From: Rachicladosporium sp. CCFEE 5018
Taxonomy: Eukaryota; Ascomycota; Dothideomycetes; Cladosporiales; Cladosporiaceae
Reading direction: 5' to 3'
Assembly: GCA_002077045.2 (NCBI GenBank)
Contig: KZ111152.1
Coordinates: forward strand, 1 to 26,720
Length of the DNA: 26,720 nt
A program made the position numbers and the translations under genes. The notes beneath the pieces were generated by a model. That model searched no databases and was not told where the DNA came from. It saw only the letters and a program-made list of their open reading frames with translations. Positions within the stretch are counted from its first letter, which is position 1; every line of letters begins with the position of its first letter. Positions 11,431 to 22,148 of this stretch are shown one piece after another.

Positions 11431-12588
11431 CTACGGGAGACATTGCGAGTAGTACCTGTGACTGGAGTCAGTACATGCAATCTCAAGTTTCACTGAGACC
11501 GGGCAATACTCACTGGCTCTGTGCCTTGCACGTTCCAGACGCGCAAGTCGTGGGTCCAGTCCAACCCTGACCACCACACTGCGCGTATAGCGAAGCAGAG
11601 CCGCCCGCAGCGCTCGTCGTAGTAGTTGCAGCTTTGGTCGTGGTTATAGTGGCAGCTTTGGTAGTTGTTGTCGTTACAGCCGGTGCAGTTGTAGTCGTGG
11701 CTTTTGCAGTCGTCGTAGTGGTCCTCACGGATGTGACGAGCGTGGTCGAGGACGCTGGTGCCGATCCACCGCTGCCACCAAAGGCCTGAACAGTCGGGCC
11801 TGGAATCTGGTAGGTGCCTGCAGCGTTGTTGTAGATATCGATCAAGATACCCGGGTCGGTAGCGCTGTAAAAGGTCTCTGGGCTGGCACCCTTGACGGTG
11901 GCGGAGCCGCCACCGCTGACCATCAGGTTGACACATTGAGGGTATGCTTGAGCGCCATTGGCAGACCGGGCCGAGTGTAACGCGAGGATCTCGTGGCGCA
12001 GCACGTATGCACCTGCCGCGAGGCTGGATGGGATTGTGACTGTCCAGCTGCGGTTGGCCACAGCGAGCTGGTCCTCGCCCCAGTATCCCGGGCTGGAGCC
12101 GGATACGAGACCGACTTGGTCGATCTTGGCAAAGTTGAGGTCGGTCTTGGTGACGGTCGAGCAGTCGTTGTTGGGGCACGCAGCGAGGTAGTCGAGCACC
12201 GGGCCTGATGACAGATTGTCAATTGAATCGCTTCTTACTGTTCTTCATTACGAGCTCTAGACCTACCCTGATGTCCTTCAGGCCAGCTGTTGCTCCAGTA
12301 CAGCGTCACCTGTCCACCTGCAGTCACCGGGATGTGCAACCCTGCGGGTGTGGCGCTCTTATGGCAAATGATGTCTGCTGTCGCGAAGCTGTCGGGCGAC
12401 ACGAAGCCAGAGTCTAGGGCCTTGGTATCCCAACCGTAGACCTTGGGATGATTGGCTTGGTATGCCAGCTGGATGTCGAACCCGGGGTACCACGTCTTGC
12501 CTACTGTGGCGCCAATAACGAAGCCATGAGAATGTACAGTGGGGAGAATGGAGGCGAGGAGCGCGAGCTGCTGCACGGTGAATTGCAT
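11431..12588 (-). CDS. AA9 lytic polysaccharide monooxygenase with C-terminal CBM1
   Basis: Three exons on the minus strand: 12588-12267, 12204-11514 and a 25-nt last exon 11455-11431, with introns of 62 and 58 nt; 345 residues. A 20-residue signal peptide ends TVHS, so mature His1 is in HGFV. The copper histidine brace is mature His1 and His86 (precursor His106, in GHQGPVLDYL), with axial Tyr175 (precursor Tyr195, QAYPQC). These match the positions known in Thermoascus AA9A. Cysteines at 76/198 and 117/122 are placed for disulphides, and there is an Asn-Arg-Ser glycosylation site at 158. A Thr/Ser/Ala-rich linker (about 250-308) joins a full CBM1 (about 315-343: QCGGQGWTGPTTCASGTC then QYYSQC). 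The enzyme is secreted and oxidatively cleaves cellulose or related glucans. The last exon supplies the final aromatic and Cys of the CBM1. Confidence 0.96.
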
Positions 12589-13383
12589 CTTGGCGAACCT
12601 GCGTCAGGAGCAACAGAGTCTGGTGTAGGTTGGAGAGGCAAATCCATTGTGCCTGCCAGGAGGAGGCTTGGTCTATATACCAATACGCGCCCTGCGACAT
12701 CCCGCGTCTCGCGCTCCGGTCATTTGACATCTTGTGCAGTACCACAGTGGCGGCACCAAGCGAGTGGCAGTCGGAGCGTAGCCGTCCGCAGATGTATGCC
12801 GATGTATGTGAGTGAAGCCTGGATTAAGCATCGGTATGCATGTTTCGAATTCGGAACCTGTCGATCCGCCGAGCCCGTGCCTAAAACGAACATCCTCATC
12901 AATGTGTAACGGGTGCGCCGGGCCTGTGCGCATTGAAGTGATGGCGTCAGTGCAAATGTAACGCAGTGAATCGAGCGGATGGGACGGCGCTATATGTAAG
13001 TGCCGTTGCATCTCATACTTGCGCAATTCATCCCAGCGGCATGGCAGGCGCCGAGCATTGCCTAACATCATCACATCCTCTGGAATAACAATGCATTGCA
13101 GATGGAGTGACTGCGCGATGTATCATTCGTTAGCTGCTGTGAGATGCGTGCTGTACGTATCGTACAGATCTGCTTCGAACGTACACTCTGGCACAGAGCC
13201 GTCAACACAATCGTAAGCCTTTAGGGACGCGATCTTGCTCTCGGGACCGTCGTCCACTCCGGCGGTCATCTCAGTGGTCCCGATCCTTCGTCTTCCGAGC
13301 ATGCGATGCTACATATAGTAGCACAAGCACCGTATCGTAGATCTCATCGGTTTCGTGTCTTCCTTGAGCTCATGCAGCACCAT
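12589..13383. other. Intergenic region upstream of the AA9 gene, no gene seen
   Basis: About 0.8 kb between the AA9 start and the 3' end of the Sel1-repeat gene, which point the same way. It holds the AA9 promoter and the 3' untranslated region of the upstream gene. Small open frames lack any recognisable feature. I saw no convincing tRNA, repeat or regulator-binding cluster. Confidence 0.5.
12671..12680 (-). promoter_or_regulatory. TATA-like box of the AA9 gene
   Basis: On the minus strand this reads GTATATAGAC, about 85 bases upstream of the AA9 start codon. The position and TATATA core fit a core promoter of a strongly inducible gene; this is inference from position only. Confidence 0.4.
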
Positions 13384-16300
13384 TCACATCACCGCGCAAT
13401 TCTCCTCATCCTTCTTCTGATCTTTCCTCGTCAGCTTGCCGTTCGCAGGCGCAACCTTCTGTCCCTTGCCGCCACTCTTCTTCAACTCTTCAAGCCGCTC
13501 AAGAGCCTTCGGAAACTTGTATGCTGTAGTCATGGTCAGTAAAGCGGACAATCGTATCACCGTCAGTCCACTCACAAGCAGCTCGTCCATACCACCGTCT
13601 CGCCTCCTCCACATCTCGCGGGCAGCCAATTCCTTGCTCAGAGAAGTAGCCCATAGCAAACAACGCCTTCGCAAGGGGTGGTTCGCTGCCCGCTGCCTTT
13701 CTCGCCCAAAGATAAGCCTCTGTGTCATTGTGCTCCAAGATCCCCTCAGCACCGGTCAAGTACCACCCACTAAGTGCCAGCTCGGCATGGTGCTCGCCTT
13801 GTGCAGCAGCTTTAGAGTACCACCCAATGCTAGCGCGGTTATCGATCCCAAGACCTAGAGTGTCGTACTCGTGCGCTTGTCCGAGGCGGTATTGCGAGTG
13901 CTTGTATCCCAGATCCGCAGCTTGACGGAAGAGCTGCAGTGCGTATGCATCGTCTGCAAGAAGCTTGTTGCGGAGTTCAGGGTTTGTATTGCCAGATTCG
14001 TAGAGCAGGCCAAGCTCGTGGAGCGCGTGCGGGTTGTCCTTATCTGCTCGTTCGGCGGCGCGTTTGAGCCAAGAAGCTGCTTCGCCGATGTTGCGAGGGG
14101 TGCCGAGCAGGCCTTTGAGCAGGATCATACCAAGCTTGAACATGGCGGGGACATCGCCGAGAGCGGAAGCTCGGCGGTACCATTGGACTGCTTTTGGGTA
14201 GTCTCGTCGCGTACCGCCGCCTTCTTCGGGGCCCATCTCACAGCAAACTGCTGTGCGGTAGGCTGCTGCGGGATGACCTGCTTTGGCTGCTGCTTGGTAT
14301 AGGTTGAACGCTTCCTTCGTGTCTACTTGGAGACCGAGGAGACCTTGGCCATAGCAGTCAGCGAAGTAGAATTGGGCGTCTGGGTAGCCGGCTGAGACGA
14401 GCTTCTTGATGCGTTTGTGGGCGTCGAGAATGTACTTCTCTCGGTTTCGTTGACTAGTCTTAGCGTCGAGGCGACCATTGTCCGAGGCGAGAGTGTCTGC
14501 GGCCTCAATGAGCTTCTTGGCGTAGAGCAACGCGGTCTTGTTGCTAGTGGGATTGGCCTCGACGGCTGCGCGAAGGCGATCGAGCTCGGCTTGAGTTATA
14601 GGGCGGTCGGAAATGTCCAGAGATGGTTTGCGTGACTGCGTGGAAGCGACGGACTGATTGTCGTAAGTCCTCACGGGCAGTGGCCGATTGCTCACAGGCG
14701 ACGGGCTCGACTGCATCAAGCCTGGCCTGACTGGTGTCGGATGTTGAGGCAGGGAGTCCGGATTACTTTGCCGCTGTGGCTGACCGGGTCCCGGTGCTGA
14801 TCGTTGCTGCGTCAAAGGTGCGCCATTCATCTGGCCGTGCATTGCTGGGGGCGAGTGCGGCCCTTGTCGCGTCGACGTCGCGCTGCCCATCCGCTGTTGA
14901 CCAGGATCTGTCTTGGCAGATTGGGATGTGGCCAGGCGGTCGAAGTCTGGTCTTTGCGTTGGCCCACGGCCACCAGGGTGGCTACCTTGCATCTGTGCCG
15001 GCCGAGGAGGTCCACCACGTACTGGCATACCGCGAGCATCGTCCATAGACCGGCGCTCCTGCACGTCGTTGGCGTAATGCGGACGAGGCTGTGAGTATTG
15101 TTCCTGTTGGATGGCTAGAGGGTTTGCACCATGCTGCCTATAAGGGACTTGCGGCTCCCCAGGAACACCAAATACAAAGCCGTTGGGAGCAGCATGAGGC
15201 TGTCCACGCATGTTCGCCAAGTTCGGCTGGGAGGTTGCTGCAGACTCGTGCTGTGCGTAAGGTGGTCGACCATGCAGAGGCAATGACTGCACACTATTCC
15301 CACTCTGCTGCCGCGCGAATGCCGGCATCGGAGGTGGCGCTGTCAGTGGTGCAATGTTGGGAGGTTGTCGATCCGCTGTCTGCAAGCGCTTGTGTAGTTG
15401 CGAGGTTTGACTAGGTGCTGCGCTGTCGAAGTCAGGCATCTCCTGTTCGATTTCCTGATCGCGTGAAGCCGGTGCCGAAGCCACTTTCACTGGCTCTACG
15501 GCATTACCGCCATAGTAGCCTGCGCACACGTCGTCGACACTCGAATCGTGAGGATGGTGTTGACTTGTTTGGGATTGCTGTGCATACCCGTTGTGGTGTG
15601 GTGGCTGAGGGGCTCGCTGTTCCAGTGGCGAGTCGAATTGGGAGTACTGTGATGTGGGGCTGAAGAGCTGCTCCTGTGTCTGGCGAGCAAGCGGCGATCG
15701 AGCGGCCTGTGCAGTCGATGGTCGTGGAGGTACGTAGGCAGGGGATAAAGGCTGATGATCCATTGCGGCCGGCCTTCGTGCCTGCGCTTGGGCGGTATCG
15801 ATGGGTACGACCATTGGCGATGCTCGCGCCTTTGACTGTGGAGCATAGCCTAAGCCATGCTGACCACGACTTGCTTGTTCGTACTCCGCTACTGGTTGGT
15901 GACGAGCGTCGCCGTGTTGAGATCGGCTCTCGCTCGGAACCGGCCTCGCGTCTCGAGCTGGCGCGTCACGTGTATATTGCTCTGGCGGTCTATGGAGGAC
16001 GTCATTTCGCGGTCGGGTTGGTTCATGACTTGGCTCGTATGAAAAAGGCTGGCGGTCTAGGCTCGGCCGGTGAACCTGAAGGCTCTGCTCTGCCTGCGCA
16101 GGTACGACATCTTGATGGCTATTGTCACGGGAAAGTGGTGGACGTGAGCTCGAAGTCGAAGGCCGAGGCTGTTCTTCGCCGCTCCGCATGCTCAGCGCAC
16201 TGCCACCAGGGCGTGCTTCCTTCTTCTTGGTCGGAAAGGTGGGGAACGCAGTGTCCTGCGCTAACGTCTCCGGCCCAGCCGCAGCTGCGTGCATCTTTGC

Positions 16301-17092
16301 ACGTTCGCTAGCCTTCCACTCGTCCATGGTCATCTTTTTGGGATCTGGCTTCGCAACTTTCGCGGGAGCTGACGGCTGCACCGGACGTAGATGCTGCCCA
16401 TTACTCTGCCCATGTGACCGACTGGTGGGCTCTTGATGCGTAGGATGCTGCTGTGAGTGCCCGGATCGCTGCGATCTTGAATCAGGCATAGCGCTCACTG
16501 GCGCGTCAACGCGTTGCCTCGAAGCTTGCACCGGTTGTGATTGTTGCTGTGGAGCGTTGCCATTACGTGGGTCATGCCGAGGCGTTTCCCTAGCACCTGG
16601 CTGCTGCATCTGCTGAGCTGCAGGCTGTGGTCGAAGATCTTGATATTGGCCATTTGACGAGGCTTGGCCAGACCTCCCTTGTCGCTGCTGATACCTCGGA
16701 TCGTAGTATCGTTCTTGTGTCGGCTGGTTCTGCTGAGCATACTGATCATCATACCTCTGGCGATTGTTGGCCGAAGGCTGCTCGTAGCCGTTCACCGGCT
16801 GCTGAGAGTACTGCTCCGGCCGGTGCTGGCCATACCCGGACTGCTCGTATGCGCCATGCTGCTGCTCATAGCCTTGGCTTCCGCTATAGCCGCCACGATC
16901 AGCATTCTGATAGTGCTGATCTATTCCGTAGCCTTGAGTGTGGCCTTGATCGTATCCTTCATAGTCATTATATTGCTGCTGTTGCTGATATTGAGGGTGC
17001 TGCTGCTTGCGAACCGGCGCTTGCTGCTGCTCCTGCTGTCCGTAGTATTGCCTACGTGGCGGCTCATATGCCGCTCCTTGATCGTATGCCAT
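13384..17092 (-). CDS. Chs4/Skt5-like chitin synthase regulator: Sel1 repeats, Q/Y-rich N-terminus, CaaX box
   Basis: Two exons on the minus strand, 17092-13576 and 13523-13384, with a 52-nt intron (GTGAGT...CTACAG); 1218 residues. Roughly the first 230 residues are extremely Gln/Tyr/Gly-rich (prion-like composition), followed by a long disordered Pro/Gln/Ser-rich region to about 860. The C-terminal third (about 880-1172) is a chain of Sel1/TPR-like repeats: GYPDAQFYFADCYGQG, AGHPAAAYRTAVCCEMG, GDVPAMFKLGMILLKG, NPHALHELGLLYESG, GYKHSQYRLGQAHEY and AKALFAMGYFSEQGIG. The second exon ends in Cys-Ala-Val-Met, a farnesylation-type CaaX box. This architecture matches the yeast Skt5/Chs4 family, which binds and activates chitin synthase III at sites of wall growth, with prenylation helping membrane location. 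Fungi have several paralogues and I cannot say which one this is. Confidence 0.88.
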
Positions 17093-17553
17093 GGCGTTAC
17101 TTCTTGCCGCCTCTCAATAGCGAGTGATGTAAAGAGATATAACGAACGTAGTCCAAGGTCAGTCAGTCCAGGCTAGATGTTCACAGATGATGGAAGTGGC
17201 GCAGTCCCGGCCAAGGCAGTACGGTCGTCAGCGCATAGTCAGCGTGTTGGAAGTTGGTCTCTCATGGGCAGTGCAATCGGTGCAGCTGGATGTGTGATAC
17301 ACATTGCAGTCGCATGTGGACGACGCAACAGGTTTCGAGTCGAGATGCGGCCCAGGTTCATGCAACATTGATTGTCTCAGCCACTATTGCGGAGTGCAGA
17401 AACGCGACACGCGACAAAAGCTTGCTCACTAGCTGTGGCGTCACTGCAGATGCACTTTTGAGATCTGCATGTCTGTGAACGTGGTAGTCTAGCGGGCGAC
17501 ATGTTCGCGTGGTGAGCAGGCGAGGTGGCGAAGAAGTCACCAAAGGCACAGAG
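17093..17553. promoter_or_regulatory. Divergent promoter region between the Chs4-like gene and POP1
   Basis: 461 bases between two divergent start codons (17092 minus, 17554 plus). No gene seen. Both promoters must lie here; no clear TATA box was found. Confidence 0.5.
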
Positions 17554-20500
17554 ATGTCGTCGAAAGCATCTCTTCCGTCTAAGGCTACAAGCCAGCAGCA
17601 GTCCAAGAAGCGCAAAGATCCCCCAAGCGCTGCGAACAATGCCTCCAATGGGCCCCCGAAGAAGCCTCGACCCAATGGACCAAGCCATCAGACCTCCAAG
17701 ATCCGCGATGCACGCACTCTCGCCACTCAGACTAGCTCGAAAGCCTTCAAGCATGGCGAGCTCGACGTGGACAAGTTCGTCAAGTCACGCGAGTATGAGA
17801 TCCGCGCACTGGAGCAGGGACTTGTGCGAAGCAAGAAGGCTCTCACCAAGAGAGCTTTCCAACAAGTGCCCAAGGAGCTGAGACGGCGTACTGCAAGTCA
17901 CAATGTTAGGAAAGTGCCCAAGAGGCTGCAGGAGAGGGCGAAGAGGGAGGTATGTTGTCGCTCCTGCTTCGATGAACGCCGGGGATGACGGTGGGTGTGC
18001 CGAGTCATGGCGTAGATAGGCGTGGTGGCTAACGCATTCTCGTAGATGAAGGATGACAAGACTCCTACTGGGGCTGCTAGGCGGAAGAAGCCGACGAGAC
18101 ACATGCGACTTCGACTTGAGACCGCGAAGAAACTACGAGCTCTGGGCGCAAAGCGGAAAGCTGCTGCTGAGAAGGCAAAGTACGAAAGTGTCACCGTCAA
18201 GCCTATCGTCGACCCGGGTCAGCCATCTACAGCCCCAGCACCTTCGCCGAAGCCTGGACAGCTCAAGACACGCAAACCCAAGCCCAAGAAAGCCGCTCTC
18301 GCCGAACCGCCAGTCCCCAAAGTCAAGTTTCGCAAACGCCAGAAAGACAAGTCATGGCTGCCAACGCATCTCTTCCACGCCAAGCGCGCTCGTATGACAC
18401 CGCCGAAAGAACCTCTGTGGAAGTTCTCACTGCCCCTTACGCCGACTGTAAAAAGCTATCGGCCAACGCATCGAGCCGCCAGCGAGCGCGGCGCAGTGTG
18501 CTGGGACGTCAGCTATGTCTCTACGATCGCTCTGCATGGTCGGGAGGCTAGTATTGGAGGGATGCTGAGAGCGCTCGGCGTTGACAGTGCTGCTCTCGGC
18601 GCGAAAGGTAAGAAGTGGAGAGAAGGTAAAAGGGCGATGGACTCCTTGCTGCACGAGCGAGAAGCACCCTTTTCGCCAAAAAGCTATCGGCCAACGCATC
18701 GAGCCGCCAGCGAGCGCGGCGCAGTGTGCTGGGACGTCAGCTATGTCTCTACGATCGCTCTGCATGGTCGGGAGGCTAGTATTGGAGGGATGCTGAGAGC
18801 GCTCGGCGTTGACAGTGCTGCTCTCGGCGCGAAAGGTAAGAAGTGGAGAGAAGGTAAAAGGGCGATGGACTCCTTGCTGCACGAGCGAGAAGCACCCTTT
18901 TCGCCAAAAAGCTATCGGCCAACGCATCGAGCCGCCAGCGAGCGCGGCGCAGTGTGCTGGGACGTCAGCTATGTCTCTACGATCGCTCTGCATGGTCGGG
19001 AGGCTAGTATTGGAGGGATGCTGAGAGCGCTCGGCGTTGACAGTGCTGCTCTCGGCGCGAAAGGTAAGAAGTGGAGAGAAGGTAAAAGGGCGATGGACTC
19101 CTTGCTGCACGAGCGAGAAGCACCCTTTGCGCCGATCGCGCCTGTTGTAATCTTGTGGTGTTCATCAGACGGAAAAGGCGCGGAAGACTCAAGAAAGCGG
19201 CAGTGCTTCCTCCGCGTGCATCCATCAGCCTTCTTCCAGCTGTGGGAGGAGGTACTTCGGCTCGGCAAGGTGGCAAAGCCAGCTGTTATGGTAGAAGACC
19301 TAAGGTATGAGATCGGTGGGATCGATGTCATCGGTCCAGCATCAACAGAAGCACTGCTGAGTGCGCTGTGGCCGAGTGTCCCCGATGATAGCGCGGCCGA
19401 CACACACATCGGTCCCATCGCCACAATATTCACGGGCCTTGCTGGACTCACGAACCCAGCCATTCTGCCAACCGGAGTTCTATTGCCACTTACAACACAA
19501 GACCCTCGACTCCACCACCCGCCTCGCCCAGTCAAGTGTATCAATACTGCGGAATCACAGCGGAAGCTACTGGAGCTTATTGCGACCTGGCCGCCGGACT
19601 CGCATGATCTCTCGTCAGGCATTTCCGACCGCGAGACCCGCCTTACGGCATCTTCAGCCCTCCCAAGCCAGAAAGCCATAAATCGCCGCAAGGCTTTCGC
19701 AACTCCAGGACAATACCCCGAGCCTATCCCGAAAGACCCCAAGATCCCAGTCCTACTTTTCGGCTCCCCTTCGAACCACAAAAGCAAATCCCAGCAAGCA
19801 ACCTGGCACCTCATCCTGCCTTGGAAGTGCGTGCAACCAGTCTGGTACAGCCTGATGTACACTCCTCTGTCTACTGGCCAGCAGCCGCGCTTCGGAGGGC
19901 AAGACGAGCAGAAGCAGCTTACGCTTGAGAGGGGTGAGCCGTGGTTCCCGGGTGATTTCCCAGGGACCAGAGCAGGTTGGGAGTGGGAGGTCAAGGAAGC
20001 GGGGAGGAGATTTGAGGACTGGAAGAAGAGGCCGAAGAGTAAGAGGATCAGTTGGGATGCCGTCGATTTGGGCGATGGGAAGAAGGGGGAGGTAGGGATG
20101 GGGTGGGCTTGCGATTGGAAGAGGCTGGTGGATGGACCGGAGATCGTTGCAGAAGGCGTTGGTGGGGAGGCGATGGATGTTGATCCGCCAGCAGCACCAG
20201 AAGCCACAACCGAGCAAGACTCTACCACAGCGAACGGCCAACCGCCTGCCAAAGACACCGCGCCGCCAGCAGCCAAAGCAGCGCCTATTACGAAGCCGGT
20301 GCTTCCTACATCGTCACCCTTTCCCAGCGAGCCTCCGCCACATCTCCAGCACATTCCCTCGGCGCAAGCCCACGCACTCCTCATCACTCCCTCGCTCCCA
20401 CCCAAAATCCCAACAAATGCACTCATCACAGTCCGTGTCAACCTCCTCTTTCGCGGGTTGCCGACTGCCTGCGCAAGGATCTATCGCCTGCCGTTCTCGC

Positions 20501-20883
20501 CTACCCAGCGAGCCGCTTGGCTGACCCTTCATCCTCGCCACAAGCCACCCAAATCCGCAACCCGCGCATTACCAGATAAAGCCACACTCGCTACGCTTCC
20601 GAATCACGAGCAGCGGCGCATACTAGCTGCTTCACTGCTTGAGCCACCTAGGGCGGGAGAGGATAAGTATCCTGCTTGTCCTGGGGAAGAGGACTTGATC
20701 GGGTTTGTGACTAGTGGAAACTACGATTTGGGTGGTGGGAAGGGCATTGGGGTGGGTAGTCTGTTGCTCAGGAGGGTGATGGAAAGGGGTGAGAAGATGG
20801 CAGAAGGTGAAGGGGGGAGGTACTGCGTAGTCAGGAATAGTGGGGAAAGTGTGGGTAGGCTGGGGATGTGGGAAGTGGTATAA
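17554..20883 (+). CDS. POP1: POP1, protein subunit of ribonuclease P and RNase MRP, with internal triplication
   Basis: Two exons, 17554-17949 and 18046-20883, with a 96-nt intron (GTATGT...CGTAG); 1077 residues as read. POP1 supports tRNA 5'-leader and rRNA precursor processing in the nucleus/nucleolus. A basic N-terminus (SKKRKDPP, KKPRP) suggests nuclear import. The POP1 domain shows KSREYEIRALEQGL, RRRTASHNVRKVPKRL, RRKKPTRHMRLRLETAKKL and WLPTHLFHAKRARM. The POPLD region includes WHLILPWKCVQPVWYSLMY and GWEWE. The C-terminus has GFVTSGNYDLGGGKG and ends RLGMWEVV. Residues 268-343, 344-419 and 420-493 are three identical copies of the segment starting KSYRPTHRAASERGAVCWDV, which I know as single-copy in this family; without the extra two the protein would be 925 residues. 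Possible splicing between copies is described under findings. The start at 17554 is the first ATG of the frame. Confidence 0.95.
18450..19128 (+). repeat. Perfect 228-bp in-frame tandem triplication inside POP1
   Basis: Units start at 18450, 18678 and 18906, each with AAAAAGCTATCGGCC; the third ends at 19128, five bases short. I see no base difference between units. The five bases TCGCC at 18673-18677 and 18901-18905 form the junctions, and flanking sequence diverges at once on both sides (CGACTGT before; GCGCCGATC after). The period is a multiple of three and no stop arises. Each unit contains AAAG|GTAAGA at offset 158 (GT at 18608, 18836 and 19064). Confidence 0.97.
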
Positions 20884-21419
20884 ATGACCGCGACGTCTTG
20901 GGGATAGATGTTTGCATTCTACCCCCGCTGCGCACAATTGGATAGCGTTTGGTCTGCCATTCCTTCTCTGAAACATGGACCTCTCCTGCTTTCCTGTGCT
21001 AATATAAGTGCATCTGCAATGGTGAACTTGACACTCAACCTCGAGAACAGAGAGCAGAGCTTGTCAGACTCTCTGACCTCACGCCCGGGCTCTCGTAGAC
21101 ATATCAATCTGCAAGTTCATTACCGAGGGAAAGTCAATAAGAGCATTGTCCGCATTCCAAATATTGGAGAAGCAGAAGTGCTAGGGGTTTGCTTTATACA
21201 GCCTTTGCTGCATTGGCATGCACATCAAGCTTCTTCGTTTCCACGGGCCGTCGATTGCGCAACACGTCTCGCCCACGTGTCAGCACATGCCGCATCGAGC
21301 ATTTCGTCATCGGGCGAGATTGTCAATACGCTGGCTTCGTGTGACAACAGCCGCGATGTAGCACTCTTCAGTTCGTGGAAGAAGTCCCATAACAACAGCG
21401 TCTACAGTCACACTTCGCC
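20884..21419. other. Intergenic region between POP1 and the Mpv17-like gene
   Basis: 536 bases. One long plus-strand frame crosses it into the next gene's first exon but has no coding character. It holds the POP1 3' end and the promoter of the next gene. Nothing else seen. Confidence 0.55.
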
Positions 21420-22148
21420 ATGGACTCCCCGATCGCGACAGCGACGCTACAGGCCACAGCACTTAGCGCATTGAGCAATGTGCTCGGCCAGCTACTCACG
21501 TGCTACAACGCGAAGGTAAGAACGCCACATTACCTTCCAAGCTTATAAGGTACTGACTGTCGATCTCAGGTTCCATACAACATCTCTATGACCGATGTCC
21601 TGACTTTCGCTCTCTTCTCGTTCCTCGCCTGCCCTCCAAACTATATCTGGCAAGCCTGGCTTGAGGCTACCTTTCCTGGCTACGCGACATCTCTTCCGCC
21701 GCGGGAGAAGGACAAGGTTATAGACGAAGTCGTCACCGGCTCCTCCTCGGGCACCTCGCCACCAGGTTCGCTCAAGTCTCGCAAAGCAGCTGCAGTCACC
21801 TCGGCCTCTGCTCCAGACGTCCAGAAAGCCAAGCGCTCGCTCAACATTAAAAACACAGCCATAAAGTTCACGCTCGACCAGACACTCGGCGCAGCTTTCA
21901 ACACTATCAGTTTCATTCTTGGAATTGCGATTCTTCGTGGGCAAGGCTGGCAAGCCGGACTCCAGCAGACTCGAGAGGGCTTCTGGCCACTCATCTTCGC
22001 CGGCCAGAAGTTGTGGCCCGCTGTGAGTCTGATAAGCCTCACTTTGGTACCTGTGGAAGCGAGGACGACGTTTGGGAGTCTGGTGGGCGTGGGGTGGAAT
22101 GTGTTCTTGACGCTGCTCAGTGCGAAGGGAAAGGGGAAGGTGCATTGA
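21420..22148 (+). CDS. Mpv17/PMP22 family membrane protein
   Basis: Two exons, 21420-21515 and 21570-22148, with a 54-nt intron (GTAAGA...CTCAG); 224 residues, typical for the family. The first exon (MDSPIATATLQATALSALSN) supplies the start of the first helix. The second has PYNISMTDVLTFALFSFLAC, a hydrophilic loop with Lys/Ser/Ala (about 95-135), then FTLDQTLGAAFNTISFILG. The C-terminal signature is REGFWPLIFAGQKLWPAVSL followed by VPVEARTTFGSLVGVGWNVF, the conserved W-P...Q..WP......VP...R pattern of Mpv17/PMP22/Sym1 proteins. Four membrane helices are expected, in the inner mitochondrial or the peroxisomal membrane; members are thought to form channels or help metabolite passage. The start ATG has a good context (CGCCATGG). 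I cannot tell mitochondrial from peroxisomal location. Confidence 0.9.

Noticed and set aside
16664..17176. Plus-strand frame coding for a very Leu/Ile-rich, membrane-like protein
   Set aside because: It is the complement of the CAG/CAA-type glutamine codons of the Chs4-like gene, which turn into Leu/Ile/Val-rich frames on the other strand.
18427..19110. Long minus-strand open frame showing three internal protein repeats
   Set aside because: It is the antisense shadow of the POP1 tandem repeat; the plus strand carries recognisable conserved POP1 sequence.
18450..19128. Direct repeats considered as CRISPR or transposon-related
   Set aside because: There are no spacers, the units are contiguous coding sequence of a conserved gene, and there are no terminal inverted repeats or target duplications.
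18969..20441. 490-codon minus-strand open frame
   Set aside because: Antisense of POP1 exon 2; no domain in its translation, and the plus-strand product is clearly POP1.
20908..21474. 188-codon plus-strand frame between POP1 and the Mpv17-like gene
   Set aside because: No domain, biased composition or splice link; its end overlaps the first exon of the Mpv17-like gene in another frame.
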